DNA of 64,000 nucleotides from Amphirosellinia nigrospora (taxonomy: Eukaryota > Ascomycota > Sordariomycetes > Xylariales > Xylariaceae). The position numbers and the translations under genes were made by a program. This document shows positions 40,126 to 52,500 of the stretch, piece by piece (position 1 is the first letter of the stretch; each line of letters starts with the position of its first letter). The stretch spans positions 8,938,193 through 9,002,192 of the forward strand of contig SCHM01000001.1 of assembly GCA_004123355.1 (NCBI GenBank), in the 5' to 3' direction. A model generated the notes under the pieces. That model saw only the letters and a program-made list of their open reading frames with translations, was not told where the DNA came from and did no database searches.

Positions 40126-40705
40126 AGGATGTCCTTTGGCGGTATGTCAACCTATCAGCGGGGCCCTTACACACTGCTAATCATAGGTCACTTAGGGAAC
40201 GGCGTTCATGGGAAATTCGTGGTTAGGTTGACATGGCAAGGCACCTGGTATTTGCAGCTTAGTCGATGAGGAGATACGGCCGTCTTAATGCGACTCCGGA
40301 TACGATGACAATACGAACAAAATCATACCCAATACCCGATGCTTCAGCCATGTGTCCATTTGGCAGTGACGAATGGTTTTCCCGGCTGGCTAAGTCTTCT
40401 CGCATCCACCTCCGAGTGAATCTATGGGCGAGGGGTCTGGGGCTACCTTGATAGTCTCCGTGCCGGAGATTGAGTAGTGGCCTTGAAAAAGCCGTGGTGC
40501 TCGAGCTGTTCATCATGGTACAGATACGGGCCATACATTTACATCAACTACCTCTATCGTGCATTGTCTTGCTCGTGCGCTTGTCTGCTTGTCCATCTGC
40601 GTAGTTTGGTTCTATTCGGGGTTTCGAACATATTGTGATCCACTGTGAACAGAGCCAATCCGTGTTCGGATGCGCATTCTATAGCAATGTGCTTGATGTT
40701 TAATA
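40126..40705. other. Convergent intergenic region, RPS21 and amidase 3' ends
   Basis: No gene is seen. Both neighbours end here, so it holds two 3' UTRs. Confidence 0.55.
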
Positions 40706-42015
40706 TTAATCTTCAGAGTCTTCCAGTTGCCCCCTTATCAACCACCGAATCTTGCCCGCAGCAGGATCCATAACGGTTGCGAAATGGGTGCACTCATTCA
40801 ACGTCGGGTAGTAGGAGATCCATTTCCGTAGCGTCCTTTCTGTGATACTCGGCTCCGTTGGTGCGGATGATGTCTTCACTCGATGCCTAGCCGCAAAACG
40901 GTCCCAGTTATTTTGAAGACATTGTAATCTATCCACCGACTCTTCCATCCAGCCCTCTACTCCAAATGACGATGTTATCACTTCGCGTCGATCTTGTCGA
41001 GATACTTCGTGCATATGGTCTGTGTTTTTCATGGTCTTCGGGGTCATGATTTGTCTGAGCGATGAATCCTCGCGTCGATCGGATACTCCCTGTTCTGTAA
41101 TCCTTAACGATCAGTGCGGCTTCCGACCATCGCAGAGGGTCAGGTAACATGGAGCGCTAGGTATCGGGGGAAGGGTCATCGTTAGTTCTGTAAACCGCGA
41201 AGTTGGACCATCAGGGTTGCATTTCGCCTGATGAATTTGCCGGGAAGGGTGCAACTAAATGACCGAATAACTGAGCCGATGGATCTGCGCTTCCCAAGCA
41301 GTACCAGGAGTTGATGCCAACGAAGCTTTCTGCTAGGGCAGTCATGACATGTTCGTTGGTTTAGGGAGATGGAAAGTCCCGGCCTGCCGCAAATATGAGC
41401 TTCTCCAGGCGAAATAGGGGATCAACTCTCGTCTACATCTTATCTCAGACACATACTTAACTGCTGTCAAACAGCCAACAAATCCAGCATATGTGATTGA
41501 TCGTGCAATAACTCGGTTTGGATGTTCCGACGACGAATCCACAAATTCGAGCACGACAAGTAAGTCTCGCAGTTCATCCATACCCCAGTCCAGAGTTCTA
41601 AAGTGCAAAAGCCTTGTCTGGGCAGGGCTTGGCCCATCATCACCAGCGCTCTGCGATGTCTTACCGAACGAAATGGGCACAGCCCCAGACGTACAGCCCA
41701 ACAGGCAATCCAAGAGGTTATTCAGGGCGACAAGTAAGTACAACGGCACACCTGACGCGGCGGAGATGCCTCGGACTTCCTCGTTTTCCTCCTCATCACA
41801 AACCCGACGTAGGCAGACTTTAGACAGACCTATCACAATCGATCGCAGCCACGTAGAGGCGATGAAAAGTGATAGTAAATTGTCGAATAGCCCTGTCAGA
41901 CCACGCATACGGGAGCCGAAGACGTTTATAAGCTCATTGTATCGCTCGCGAGGCGGCTTGGCTAAGTCGATGGTGAAGCTCGGATTGGCTCTTCCGCAGT
42001 TGCCGGGCCCGACAT
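40706..42015 (-). CDS. Acid ceramidase / N-acylethanolamine amidase-like Ntn hydrolase
   Basis: A lipid amidase of the Ntn-hydrolase (choloylglycine hydrolase-like) group. The minus strand encodes FTIDLAKPPRERYNEL, the family N-terminal motif, then LLDCLLGCTSGAV with the Cys expected to be the autocatalytic nucleophile, TLDWGMDELRDLLVVLEF and YAGFVGCLTAV. After an intron come GLSISLNQR and WHQLLVLLGKRRSIGSVIRS, then ALIVKDYRTG and FIAQTNHD near the C-terminus. The end at 40706 follows WLIRGQLEDSED. One-base breaks are seen near 41990 (just after the initiator at 42015), about 41200 and near 41050. No clear signal peptide is visible at this start, though the N-terminus is uncertain because of the break. 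Confidence 0.82.
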
Positions 42016-42804
42016 GATGGCGTCTGCAGCACTAATTCAAGATACAAAACACTGCCATTGAAGCCATTGAAAGGAGAAAACGCCATTATGTATAGGGTCA
42101 CATTTCAGCTTGCTAGGTGCATTTTTCGGAATAAGCAAGGCAGTAAGGATGGTCACGTGAGTGAGGATGACGAGAGAAGAAGGTGAATGCTGTGTTATCT
42201 AACAACCGGGATACCATTCCTCTTTTATTCCCTAGCTTCCTTGCGACGATGAGGAAATGCGCCTTGTGTACGAAAGACTGATAACGCGCTGAAAAGGTGA
42301 ACTTTATGATAACTACGTCGACATTTTAAATTTGAAGCACTGGCCATTGGGGAGAGTAGAGCAGAGAATGTGGCGTGTTAGGGATGGTGAGAGGTCAAGC
42401 CACAATCGATTGCACTAAGCCACATTTACACATGCGCAACGCAACGCGACTCTACCTCTAAGGTCAACATCAAGTGAGCATTGCAACATCAAACCTAATG
42501 GATAATTATCTGGAATGACATTTGTACTTCCACACCCATGGTAAGTTATTTTACGCGTGCGATCTCACTAGTTCTACTAGCGTGACTTATGTACCAAGCC
42601 ACTCGATATCGCGTGGCGGCTCGATCTACAAAACAAGATGTCTTTTGCGTCATCGAAAAAGGGCGCTTTGACAATCGCCGGTAGCAAGAATGCGCGCCAC
42701 ATCGCATTTTGACGTGTTTCTCCATCTCTCTTGAGTTATGTCAAGCAGAGGCACCAATGTGAAATCAATTGACTTGTTATTTCAATTCTTCTAGTTGTGC
42801 ATCC
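42016..42804. promoter_or_regulatory. Divergent promoter region, amidase and photolyase
   Basis: No gene seen. A GGTCACGTGA element (CACGTG core at 42154-42159) lies in the stretch separating the two divergent genes. Confidence 0.45.
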
Positions 42805-44876
42805 ATGCTCTTGAGAACTGGAGCCATCGTGCTACATTTTCGCACCCACGCCCATCGATCTGTGTTCCAACATCGCCAAATAATAAGGCATAGTAACATT
42901 GGCAGACTCGTCGCACCACAGCTCTGCGTCTTCCATACCATGCCTGTTAAGAGAGCTGTCAAGCGGGAAGCTACACCTAACAGCACTTCTGAAAATAGCC
43001 CCGATAAGAAGAAACCCAAACTAGAGAATGGCGCATCTGACCCTTTACGCAAGCCGCATACCTTCTCTGCTGAAGCCGAGGAGAATGGGATCGTGCTTCG
43101 CAAGTATTATCCACACGAGATGAGCAATGCACGAGCTCAGGCTTACAACAACGATGAAATTCCACGTCCCATGGAACAATTAACGACAGCCCTTGAAGAG
43201 ACAAGCGAAGCGCGGAGGAAGGTGAAGGTGGAAGGTGCCGTTGTGTATTGGTTCAAGATGGACTTGCGAATCACGGACAATCGCGCGCTGTGGGAAGCTA
43301 GTGAGAAAGCACGTGAAGCTGGAGTTCCCTTGATCTGCATATATATCGTGAGCCCGCAGGACTTCGAAGCACATCTGACGGCGCCAGTTCGAGTGGATTT
43401 CATGATGCGCACGTTACACATCCTTAAAAAGGATCTGGCAGCCATCGATATTCCGTTGTATGTCGACGGTGGAAAAACGAAAGGAAATACCTAACAGGGT
43501 TATTGACTTCATGGAGGAATGGGATGCGAGTCACCTCTTTGCTAATATGGAATATGAAGTCGATGAGCTGAGAAGGGAAGCCAAAATGGTGAGGATGTGT
43601 GCGGACCGTGGATTGGCCAGTAAGTAATTCGTGAAGATGATACTTCGGAAGATTTTTAACCCTCCAAAACACTTTCAAAAAACACCATAACTCACACCAA
43701 GCCTGGCAGTGGAGGTATTCCATGACACTTGTGTCGTGCCACCGGGGGCACTCACATCAGGTAGCGGAAAGCAATACGCCGTATACACACCATGGTATCG
43801 AACATGGGTTGCCCACGTACATGCAAATCCGGAACTCCTCTCTACATTTGAACCCCCGTCCAAAAATTTGCCGGACGCCCGAGACAAAGTAGCCGCGCTC
43901 TTTGACTGTGACATCCCCGACGTGCCCGAGAACAAGAGATTGTCAGAAGACGACGCTAAACGATATCACGGTTTTTGGCCGGCGGGCGAGCACGAAGCGC
44001 TCGAGAGGTTGGACAAGTTCTGCGAGGAGAGGATTGGTCAGTACAGCAAACGCAGGAATTTTCCCGCCCATATGGGCACGTCGTCGATATCAGTCCACCT
44101 CGCAGCGGGTACTCTGAGCGCGCGAACGGCGATTCGGACAGCTAGGGATAGGAATAAGACGAAGAAGCTCGATGCTGGGAATGAAGGTATCCAGACTTGG
44201 ATTAGCGAGGTGGCCTGGAGAGACTTTTACAAGCACGTGCTAGTGAATTGGCCGTATGTCTGGTAAGTAACCGACTACGAAGTTGTACGCACCAGATCAC
44301 AATTGATCCACTGACATTATTTGCCAGTATGAATAAGCCGTTCAAACCCGAATACTCAAACATCGAATGGTCCTACAACGCCTCTCACTTCAGCGCGTGG
44401 TGCGAAGGGCGCACGGGCTTTCCCATCGTCGACGCAGCGATGCGGCAAATCCGAAGCATGGGGTACATGCACAACCGATGCCGAATGATCGTGGCTTCGT
44501 TTCTATCAAAAGACCTACTTATCGACTGGCGGATGGGCGAGCGCTTCTTCATGGAGCACCTGGTCGACGGCGACTTCGCCTCTAACAACGGGGGCTGGGG
44601 CTTCAGCGCAAGCGTCGGCGTTGACCCGCAGCCATACTTTCGCATCTTCAACCCGCTACTGCAGAGCGAGAAGTTCGACCCCGACGGTGAGTATATACGG
44701 AAATGGATCCCCGAGCTCAAGGATATTAAGGGGAAAGCGATCCACGATCCCTATGGTAGGGGAGTTGCTGCCCAGGCGAAGAAGGCGGGTTACCCGAAAC
44801 CCATAGTTGAGCATAAGGAGAGTCGGGGCGTGCGCTTAGTGCGTATAAGGCTGGAATTGGACGTGATACTGCTTGA
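42805..44876 (+). CDS. PHR1: Class I CPD DNA photolyase
   Basis: A FAD enzyme that repairs cyclobutane pyrimidine dimers with blue light. The N-terminal antenna domain starts GAVVYWFKMDLRITDNRALW. FAD-domain motifs follow: TPWYRTWVAH, ISVHLAAGTLSARTAI, TWISEVAWRDFYKHVL, MGYMHNRCRMIVASFLSKDL and ASNNGGWGFSASVGVDPQPY. Introns begin at 43621 (GTAAGT) and near 44262 (GTAAGT). Two starts are possible: 42805 (MLLRTGAIV, basic and amphipathic, mitochondrial-like) and 42940 (MPVKRAVKRE, followed by the nuclear-type DKKKPKLE). Breaks of one base lie near 43475 (A run, before PNRVIDFMEEW) and near 44827 (G run). The corrected frame ends at 44876 after YKAGIGRDTA. Confidence 0.94.
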
Positions 44877-45705
44877 TTTCCATGTCTAAGGGTTTGGTGT
44901 ATGGTATGTCAATGCTCGAGATACCCTTCGTGCGTCTTCTTGGGCTGCTATTTTCGCTTGTGAGAGGGAAACATGGTTTACAGCCCGCTGGCATAGGCGA
45001 TGTAACCACTTCTTGTGGATTATCCACTAGGTTAGATTGAGGTCTCACTGTCAGAGAACTTGGCTCAACTGTGTTCTAGGGCCGCGAGATTCTCTGCGAA
45101 AATACAGAATAGTAGAAGAATAAACAGCGGGCGGTTGGCAAAGACTATGTATTAATTAATGCAAGGACGACTCATTAGATCTGTCTGTTTACGTACTGAT
45201 TCCTGAAACGAGTAGTGTAGATTCTACTACGATATTGACCAACAAATTCAATGCAATAATGGATATAGGATGGAGTCCTCTAGGCTAGGATATTAGATAA
45301 TTGAGGACTTGGTGATGTTAAAGTCCAGCTCAAAGGATTCCTAATTAGCGCCAATTGGATCAGCTATACCACCACCTGACCGCCGAACCTCGGCAGCTCT
45401 CACCTCATTCCCCATGCCTCACTAAGCTGATGGAGCTGATGCTATAACCTCGGTGTGCTAGTTCGGTTACATACGAAGAATGCGATCGTTAAATTCTTCC
45501 GTTTCGACGCTCAATTGTTTGGTTAGGACTAATACGCGACAAATCGGTCAACTGAAGAATCCGGGACATTGGCCACAGGTTTCAGCGGGTACGGTTGTTC
45601 ACTATCAGACGGCGCCAACGTATCAAGGACGGCTGCAAAAGCGAATCGAATTCAACACCGTTATAAATAAAAAGAAAATACCGGTTTTTTCATACTATAT
45701 TTACC
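44877..45705. other. Intergenic; photolyase 3' flank and Nudix promoter
   Basis: No gene seen on either strand; A+T-rich in the middle. Confidence 0.55.
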
Positions 45706-46902
45706 ATGCCGCAGGGAGCTCGAGCGTCGAGCTCTGAGGCGTCAGGCCCAAAGAAGGACAAGACACCTCCTGAGCCCCGCCCTAGCTCAAGTATCATACT
45801 GCTCTCGCCGAAAAACCAGGTCTTGCTACTCCATCGAGTCAAGACCTCGACATCATTCGCATCGGCGCACGTCTTTCCAGGAGGAAACCTTTCAAGTTTT
45901 CACGATGGAGAGATCCCCCACCTAACGATCTTCAGCGGCAAAGACTTTTAGCTTACAGGCTGGGCGCGATCAGAGAGACCTTTGAGGAGAGTGGGATTCT
46001 CCTTGCGCGAGAGGGTAGCAAAGATGGGCCGTTATTGAACCTACCTACGTCAGAGCGCGACAGGGCGCGAAAGGCCATATGGGAGAATGAAATCAGCTTC
46101 GGAAAGTGGCTTGAGAGCGTCGGTGGCATTGCTGACACGGGTAAGCCAAACCTATGAGTTACTCGCCAAGTGGAGGAGTGAGCTCCGGGCGCGCAACACA
46201 TGTGTTAAACTGACGACGTGATCTAGAGAACTTGATACCGTTTACTCGTTGGTTAACACCGCCAGGCATGGCTCCGAAGCGTTTCACAACACAAATGTAC
46301 TTGTACATGCTGCCATTAGAAACGAGCTCAGACCCAGTATTATCAGCGGCGCAGAACGAGGCCTTGATCCCGACACCGGATGGAGGGGCCGAGATCACAA
46401 CGGCGCACTTCGATGACGTGTCGACGTGGCTCGCAAAGGCAGGTCGAGGCGAGATCATCCTCTTCCCGCCGCAGTATTTCCTACTTTACCTACTCTCGGA
46501 GTTCCTCACAGGAGCGCCTACGACAGCCTCCCTTGACGCCTCCGAAGCAAGGGCATACTACGGTGCACAACGCGAGAAGCTACGCACGTTCCTACATGCC
46601 GTGCCCACGGCCACGCACCCCAAGGCTGTGAAACACCCCTCTTCGCAGATCCCTTGGCAGACAAGGTCATCAGCCCTTCCACGGTTGGCTTGCGACACGA
46701 TGACCAGAGGTCGATCGTGTTGCTCGATAAGCCGGGCCTCGAACTCAAGGGCAGCGATCGAGGTGGCGATTGGGAGAGAGTCATGCTGGTCAAGTTCGGT
46801 AAGGGAGGACCGCGAAATGTCGAGGTAAGGGGGAGGGAAGAGGTCCTTGCGGAGGAAAGAGAGGCCGCGAAGGCAAAAGAAGCCGCAGCGTCGAAGTTAT
46901 GA
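45706..46902 (+). CDS. Nudix hydrolase, NUDT19-like
   Basis: Nudix enzymes cleave nucleoside diphosphates linked to another group; the NUDT19 branch acts on coenzyme A derivatives in animals. The start MPQGARASSSEASGPKKDKT is followed by SSIILLSPKNQVLLLHRVK and FPGGNL. After a one-base break in a C run near 45922 the Nudix helix reads RLGAIRETFEESGILLARE. An intron (GTAAGC near 46141) precedes FTRWLTPPGMAPKRFTTQMY, a typical NUDT19 segment. A second break in a C run near 46630 shifts to the frame ending at 46902. No C-terminal peroxisomal SKL signal; it ends AASKL. The Nudix spacing is longer than the classic box, as in NUDT19. Confidence 0.85.
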
Positions 46903-47422
46903 TTTGCGTCACGTTGTGCGTAGTTTGTAGGCTGGGTCGCGTAGACTTCCCGTGCGGCGAATTTCAATGTTTTAATGGAAGCTATCTCGAAGGCTGTTGT
47001 ATATGATGGATACACTGATTGTACACATACCTGGGTACATACCTAGGTAGACTATATTGCATTTGGGAATCTAGAGACAGATGCCCTGTCTCCTTCCTTC
47101 GCGAAATTTTACTGCGATTATCTCGGTCGCGCAAAGTCATTAATGAAGACTTCCGTGATCCCTTGTAATAACTCCCTGCTTATATCCATGATTTCCTCAC
47201 AAGGTAGAATGGGGAGGCGGAATTTACCCCGTAGGTCGCCTCCTATATTGCGCCGTCCCACTAAGCTAAGTCTGGGTAGCAATGCCCCCGAACCGGACCC
47301 CGCTCTAGGGGCTGTTCCGATTCCATGTCCGAAGAGCTAGGTATAAGTAGAACTTGCATTCCATACCAAATTTATACGTCCATCAGCTAGGATCTGCATA
47401 TTTAACAAGTAACTTTACCATT
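46903..47422. other. Intergenic between the two Nudix genes
   Basis: No gene seen. A CCTGGGTACATACCTAGGTA-like tract lies near 47031-47051. Confidence 0.55.
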
Positions 47423-48118
47423 ATGGCTTCGACATCACCTCTAAACCCCCGCGTGGGCATTGCAGTCATTGTATGTAACGCGAAAGGAGAGCTGATCATG
47501 GGCAAGCGGGCGGGCAGCCACGGCGCCGGTATGCGTGCATTTTGCGCTTCTACTTACACCGCACCCCTCTACCCCACATACTTATACGCACCTCAACAAA
47601 TGAGATGGATGTCTTGCAGAAATGGATAACGCGATGCTAATGGAAGAGTATAGGATCGTGGGCTTTCCCCGGCGGACACCTTGAAATGGGTGAATCATTC
47701 TTCGAATGCGCCGAGCGGGAAACCCTCGAGGAAACCGGCCTACAAGTCAAGGGGACCAAGGTTGTCGCCGTGACGAACGATGTGTTTGACGACTCGAAGC
47801 ACTACATCACTATTTCGTGCTGTGCGTTAGGCAAGATGAGGCGGCCCAGCCAAAGGTGAGTTGATCACTCCATCTTCCTTTGGCGCTACAACTTTTGTGA
47901 TTTATAGCGAGATAAGTATAGACGTGATTATGCTGACATGAACATCACAGGTCATGGAGCCAGACAAGTGCGAAGGCTGGGAATGGATGAGCTGGAATGA
48001 GGTCCGGCAACGCTGCGAGCATCATGATGACACGGCGGCGGAGCGGGCGGATCAGAAGTGTTTCCTGCCCATACGGAATCTCATAAAGGAACATCCCCAG
48101 CTAGACCTGTCTGTCTAG
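47423..48118 (+). CDS. Small Nudix hydrolase, NUDT15/MutT-like
   Basis: A small nucleotide-cleaning or ADP-sugar pyrophosphatase of the Nudix fold. The first exon is MASTSPLNPRVGIAVIVCNA...LIMGKRAGSHGAG. An intron from 47529 to 47653 leads directly into SWAFPGGHLEMGESFFECAE and the rest of the Nudix box, RETLEETGL. A missing T in a T run near 47812 breaks the frame at HYITI. With it, the reading continues to a donor near 47856, then after the intron VMEPDKCEGWEWMSWNEV, which is the usual C-terminus of the NUDT15-like group. It ends LDLSV at 48118. Same strand as the NUDT19-like gene 521 bp upstream, but from a different Nudix branch. Confidence 0.87.
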
Positions 48119-49199
48119 GTTCATAACTGCGCTGGCCACGCATTCCACTATTAGGGAGGATGTTGTGCTTTAGGAGGTGGTAAAAAATAGACCGATCGAT
48201 TCACAATCACCAATATCTGAAGTTTATAGAGTGCGTAAAATAAAGCGACACTTAAAGATTGTATGATGTCTTTTCATGTATTGCTTGCTTAGTTGAGTAC
48301 GTGACGGTTTAGGCCTTTTAGTCCCGGAGCAAACAGTGGCAGTCCTACACAGGCACTAGAACCATGCCCAAACACTAAAATGACCTTCATTAAAATTTAG
48401 AAGAACCAGTGATTATAGCGATCATATGAATTCTGACTTAAATCCTAAGTTATTGTGATCGCGAAGTATCCGGCTAGAATGGTTGGTATCTCCTTTGCAA
48501 GGTATGTAGCTGTGTAGATCATTACGCCTAATTGGATTTGGCAATGAATTCGCCTCAACATGTCAACGTTTCACGGATGTAACCCAACCTAAAGGGATAT
48601 TATTCTGGAGGCGAAGTTTTTATAAATGGCGCTGATCTTGGTCGTTGACCTCACCATTATTTCGAAGCACACTCCAAAAACAGTCAAAATGGAACCATCA
48701 AGCTGGAGCATGGTATGAATGGGGCCGGAACAGGACCATTCGGATACATGATAGGTCACCGTAAAAAACATGGACATGTTTCAAAACATGGACTTCTCTT
48801 TGTGGGGGGCAACTTACGGGAACGGAGACCGACACCGGCAAACAAACTATGCCGAGAGCATCGCCCCAGATTCGCCGAGTCTAATACCAATTCTCACAGC
48901 AATCAAGCAAGCAATATGAAGAGGCGCCTCGGAGACGTTGCATCGGCGCGTGTGCAACTGTGAAACAAACAGTGATAGCTTGGAAGCTAAGCTCTGGTAT
49001 TGGTAGAACGCCAGCAATGAACCTTTAAATACGTCATAACCGGCTTGGTATGTACGAATAACGGACACCGCATATTCATTTATTCTGCCAAACCAGTCAC
49101 TCGTTAGATACGTTTCTATCTTCATCTTCTTCTTCTACCACTTTCGTTTTCGGCTGCTATGCTGCTTCCATCCCTTCGCTTTTCCGTATCTGGTCGAAG
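48119..49199. other. Intergenic; no gene seen
   Basis: Short ORFs only. The last 200 bases probably contain the promoter and leader of the SGNH gene. Confidence 0.5.
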
Positions 49200-50471
49200 A
49201 TGACGAGCGAATTCGGGAAATCCACCCCACGGCATGGTCGTCTTGCTTTTTTGAAGACTAAGCGTGCGATCGCTTTATTAACTATACTCATAGTTGTGTC
49301 GGTTGTTCTGATTGGTAAAAATTCTATCCCTTTTTTGCCACGTTTTCATCCCTTACACAAAACGCGGTCGCTGATAAGAAGTATGGATTAGCTCTTGGCG
49401 CAACCCATGTGCTCACTCCTCAGAGTCACAATGGCGTGACCAATCACAACCCTATTGGCAACAATCTCTCTGGCAGTAATGGAAGCAGCAGTAGTGGCAG
49501 CGGTGATGGGAACACGGACGGTTACACTGGAGGCGATACCGGCGGTGATACACCCAGTAACAGTAGTAATAGCAACGGCACTACGGGTGGTAACGGCGAG
49601 GGTACACATGGCGGTAGCAACAATAATAGCACCAGCGGCAGTGGTAACGGGAATGCTAGTGGAGATGGCGGCGATGGCGGCGGCGATAGTGATGACGGCA
49701 AAGGAGACCCAACGGAAGCACCTGGTACATGGCGGCCCGATAACTCAAGCAGCATTGCAGACGGCACACCTCTACGGATCATGTGTCTAGGTGCATCCAT
49801 CGTCAAGGGCGAAACATCACCCGATAGCAATGGCTTCCGGAAAATATTACGCGCGGAACTCGCAGGACTGGGGGCTCCTATCAACATGGTGGGAACGCAA
49901 CGCTATGGGGACATGCCGGACAATGATTTTGAGGCGTATGGTGGTAATCGAGTGTCTCAGATACACGAACACGCGAAAAAAATCGTACCCAAGCTCCCCC
50001 GAATGTCTTCGTCATCAACGTCGGCACGAACAACGTCCTACAACGCAAGGAAGTCGGCGTCGCAGGCAAGGATATGGAGGCTTTCATCGATTACCTCCTC
50101 ACGCGTCGCCACGATCCACCGTCGTGCTAAGTACCCTATTGACGAACACGGTTCCGAATTGCGAGCCCTTGATTTTAGACATCAACCACCAATTCCGCGA
50201 AGTGTTTAAAAAATACGACGAGAAGCCCGTCGTACTGGCCGAGCTACACCCCTCGGAAGGTCTTCCGGGTATGCCCCAAGTTGGAGACATCGGCCCCGAC
50301 GGCTCGCATCCCCTGGAGCAAGGATATCAGATCATGGGCCATCTCCTGGCCGAAGCGGTCAAGGCGGCCGATGCGAAAGGTTACCTACGCTGGCCTAAGA
50401 ATGGAGAGCAGTATGACGGGGAAATGGGTCGTGTTGATGCGACTGATGCCGAAGCTACAGAACCCTCGTAG
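49200..50471 (+). CDS. Membrane-anchored SGNH/GDSL-type hydrolase with Gly/Ser linker
   Basis: A probable secretory-pathway esterase. The N-terminus is basic and followed by one hydrophobic helix (AIALLTILIVVSVVLIG), so it is likely a type II anchor. An intron begins GTAAAA near 49314. Then comes a linker of about 110 residues made almost wholly of Gly, Ser, Asn, Asp and Thr. The catalytic domain starts LRIMCLGASIVKGETSPDSNG, a block I in which GDSx is replaced by GASI. Block III is NVGTNN, and block V is GSHPLEQGYQIMG with the His. Breaks of one base occur near 50003 (C run, before NVFVINVGTNN) and near 50117. It ends at 50471. The substrate is unknown; carbohydrate-esterase-like enzymes share this shape. 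Confidence 0.8.
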
Positions 50472-50814
50472 CCGAAAGCGACCGAGTCAGCTAACTAGCG
50501 TGTTCGACAGCACTGAAAACTTAGCCTGTCATGACGTTCCGGCTGCTTCCACGACGAATGCTGTCATCTCTAAGGAATGGAATGTTCGGAGCGTCATCAA
50601 CTAATCATAGCATGGTCTGGAGTTATGAGTTCGTATTAGGAAAGCTAAGGTTTGGTTCTACGAGGAAAATTTGTCGCATTGTGACGACAATGCGCAATCA
50701 ACGGCGCCTCAGATTATAGAGTAATATGTGCATTTTAGAAGTCAGGCATTCCAGTCTCCAAAAAGGTGAGACAACGGGGATTAATAGGTTAATCTACGAG
50801 TTTCGCTCTAAATT
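50472..50814. other. Convergent intergenic region
   Basis: Short 3' flank between the SGNH hydrolase and the aldolase gene; nothing seen. Confidence 0.6.
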
Positions 50815-51760
50815 CTATCTCAGGCTCTCCTCTATCTTAGCCAGTTCGGCCATTTGTGCAACGACGTCCTGCTTGGCAGCCGCGGACGGCTCAGTGTATG
50901 GGCGTCTGGGCCTCAACTTCTCCTCCGCGCCCTCAATCCCGCTGCCTTCGCCGTGTTGATCGCAGCGGCGTACTTGGTGGCCGCAATGCCGGATTTGCAA
51001 GGCTGCTCGGCCAGCGCGGCCTTCTGGTGCAGCGCAAGCGCCTCTTGGTACTTGCCCTCTTTGTACAGCTTGTAAATCTGCACGATGGATCTTGGGAACA
51101 CATTCGCGAAGGCAGCGATACAGCCCGCGGAACCGACACTAAGGCCACCGATCAGGAAGTCGGACTGGCCTCCAAAGACCGCGAAACGCTCCGGTGGCAG
51201 CTCGCCTGCGAGGCGCGTGATCTTGGCGACGGAGCCGCAGGTGAGCTTCACGCCGACAATGTTGTCGTGCTGCTTTGCAAGGCGGGCGATGGTCGCCGAG
51301 TCGAGGTCCACACCGTTACAAACGCCAGGGAAGTTGTATACTACAACGGGTAGCGCGCTCTTGGTCGCGACGTCGGCGAAGAAGCTATCAATCACGGCGG
51401 CAGTCGTCGCCTTGCCGAAGTATGCGGGCGGCAGAACTAGCACATAGTTGGCGCCCGCCTCGGCGGCATCGCCGATGAACTCCAGCACCTGCCGCGTTGA
51501 GTGTCCGCCAACTCCTGCCATGATGGGGAACTCGGGCCCGCAGGCCTCGCGCGCGATCTGCACCAGCTGCTTACGCTCCTCGCGCGTCAGGAGGAAGGTC
51601 TCTGCATTGGTGCCGAGGATCACGAGACCCGCCAGCCCAGACTTGGAGAGATATGAGTAGTATTTCCCTTGGTCTGATGGGATCAGTGTGTCTGTTTGCG
51701 GTCGAAGAAGGTGATGGCGGGGGCCCAGATACCGCTGGGCGGCACCTTTGGGAACGACAT
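50815..51760 (-). CDS. DapA/HOGA-family aldolase (dihydrodipicolinate synthase-like)
   Basis: A TIM-barrel lyase using a Schiff-base Lys. The start MSFPKVPPSGIWAPAITFFD at 51760 is typical. The substrate motif reads GTNAE instead of the usual GTTGE. The barrel Tyr is in VVVYNFPG, and the Schiff-base Lys in GVKLTCGSV. FGGQSDFLIGGLSVGSAGCI follows. Breaks of one base occur near 51688 (after RKQT) and near 50940 (G run). In the corrected frame the C-terminus is EKLRPRRPYTE...AELAKIEESLR, ending at 50815. Fungi make lysine by the aminoadipate route, so this enzyme is more likely a 2-keto-acid aldolase such as 4-hydroxy-2-oxoglutarate aldolase than a lysine enzyme. Confidence 0.88.
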
Positions 51761-52500
51761 GATTATGAAGTAGAGGTGTTGTGTTGCTAGCTGTTTAGTT
51801 TAAGAAAAGATTTGAAAATACTTTCTTCTTTTCTATCATATATCTATTCAAAAACCTAATTACTATGAAACGGCATGTAAAGTTTATGTAAATTCGTCGA
51901 CTTCGAGTTCTTGGTCATCGACAGCTCGGGTAGTTTGCCGATCTCGCTGAATCGGAGTTGTCCCGCACGAGAGTCGGATGGGGATCCGAAGCGGCATGCC
52001 TTTTACCCACATCACGATGTTGTGTGGCTTGCATTCAGATGCAGAATAGAAGTAGGTACCTACTGTTCTTGTACATTGCAACACGGAAAAATCTGGGGCA
52101 TGTCTTAGGTAGTTAACAGAACTGCCTCAAATTGTGAGTGCGACCTTCGCTTCTCAAAAATATTGGTGCTATGTATGTGGTGGAATGGTTCAAGGTACAA
52201 TGTATACAATGTAGGTAGGCAGGCGCAAGCTTCAAAGTGGAGCGCCTAGTCCACCAGCCCTACAGACTAATGGAATGGCCCCGAACCACCTCCGTTGTCT
52301 TGCGATTACCCAAACATAGACTCTTATATACATCAACCATGTCTGCGCGCGATCGGCGGGTGTCATCCTTCATAATAGACGATTGACGAAGCTGTCATCA
52401 TCAGCTTCTAGGACCGGCCGAAACGAGCGCATCCGAACCATGACGCCATCTCGACCGTGCCCCCAACTGGCCAAACCGCGCCGTCGACGCTGCTACCACC
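51761..52500. other. Divergent intergenic region, aldolase and RTC1
   Basis: No gene seen. It carries a GTAGGTAGGCAGG tract near 52211-52224 and both promoters. Confidence 0.5.
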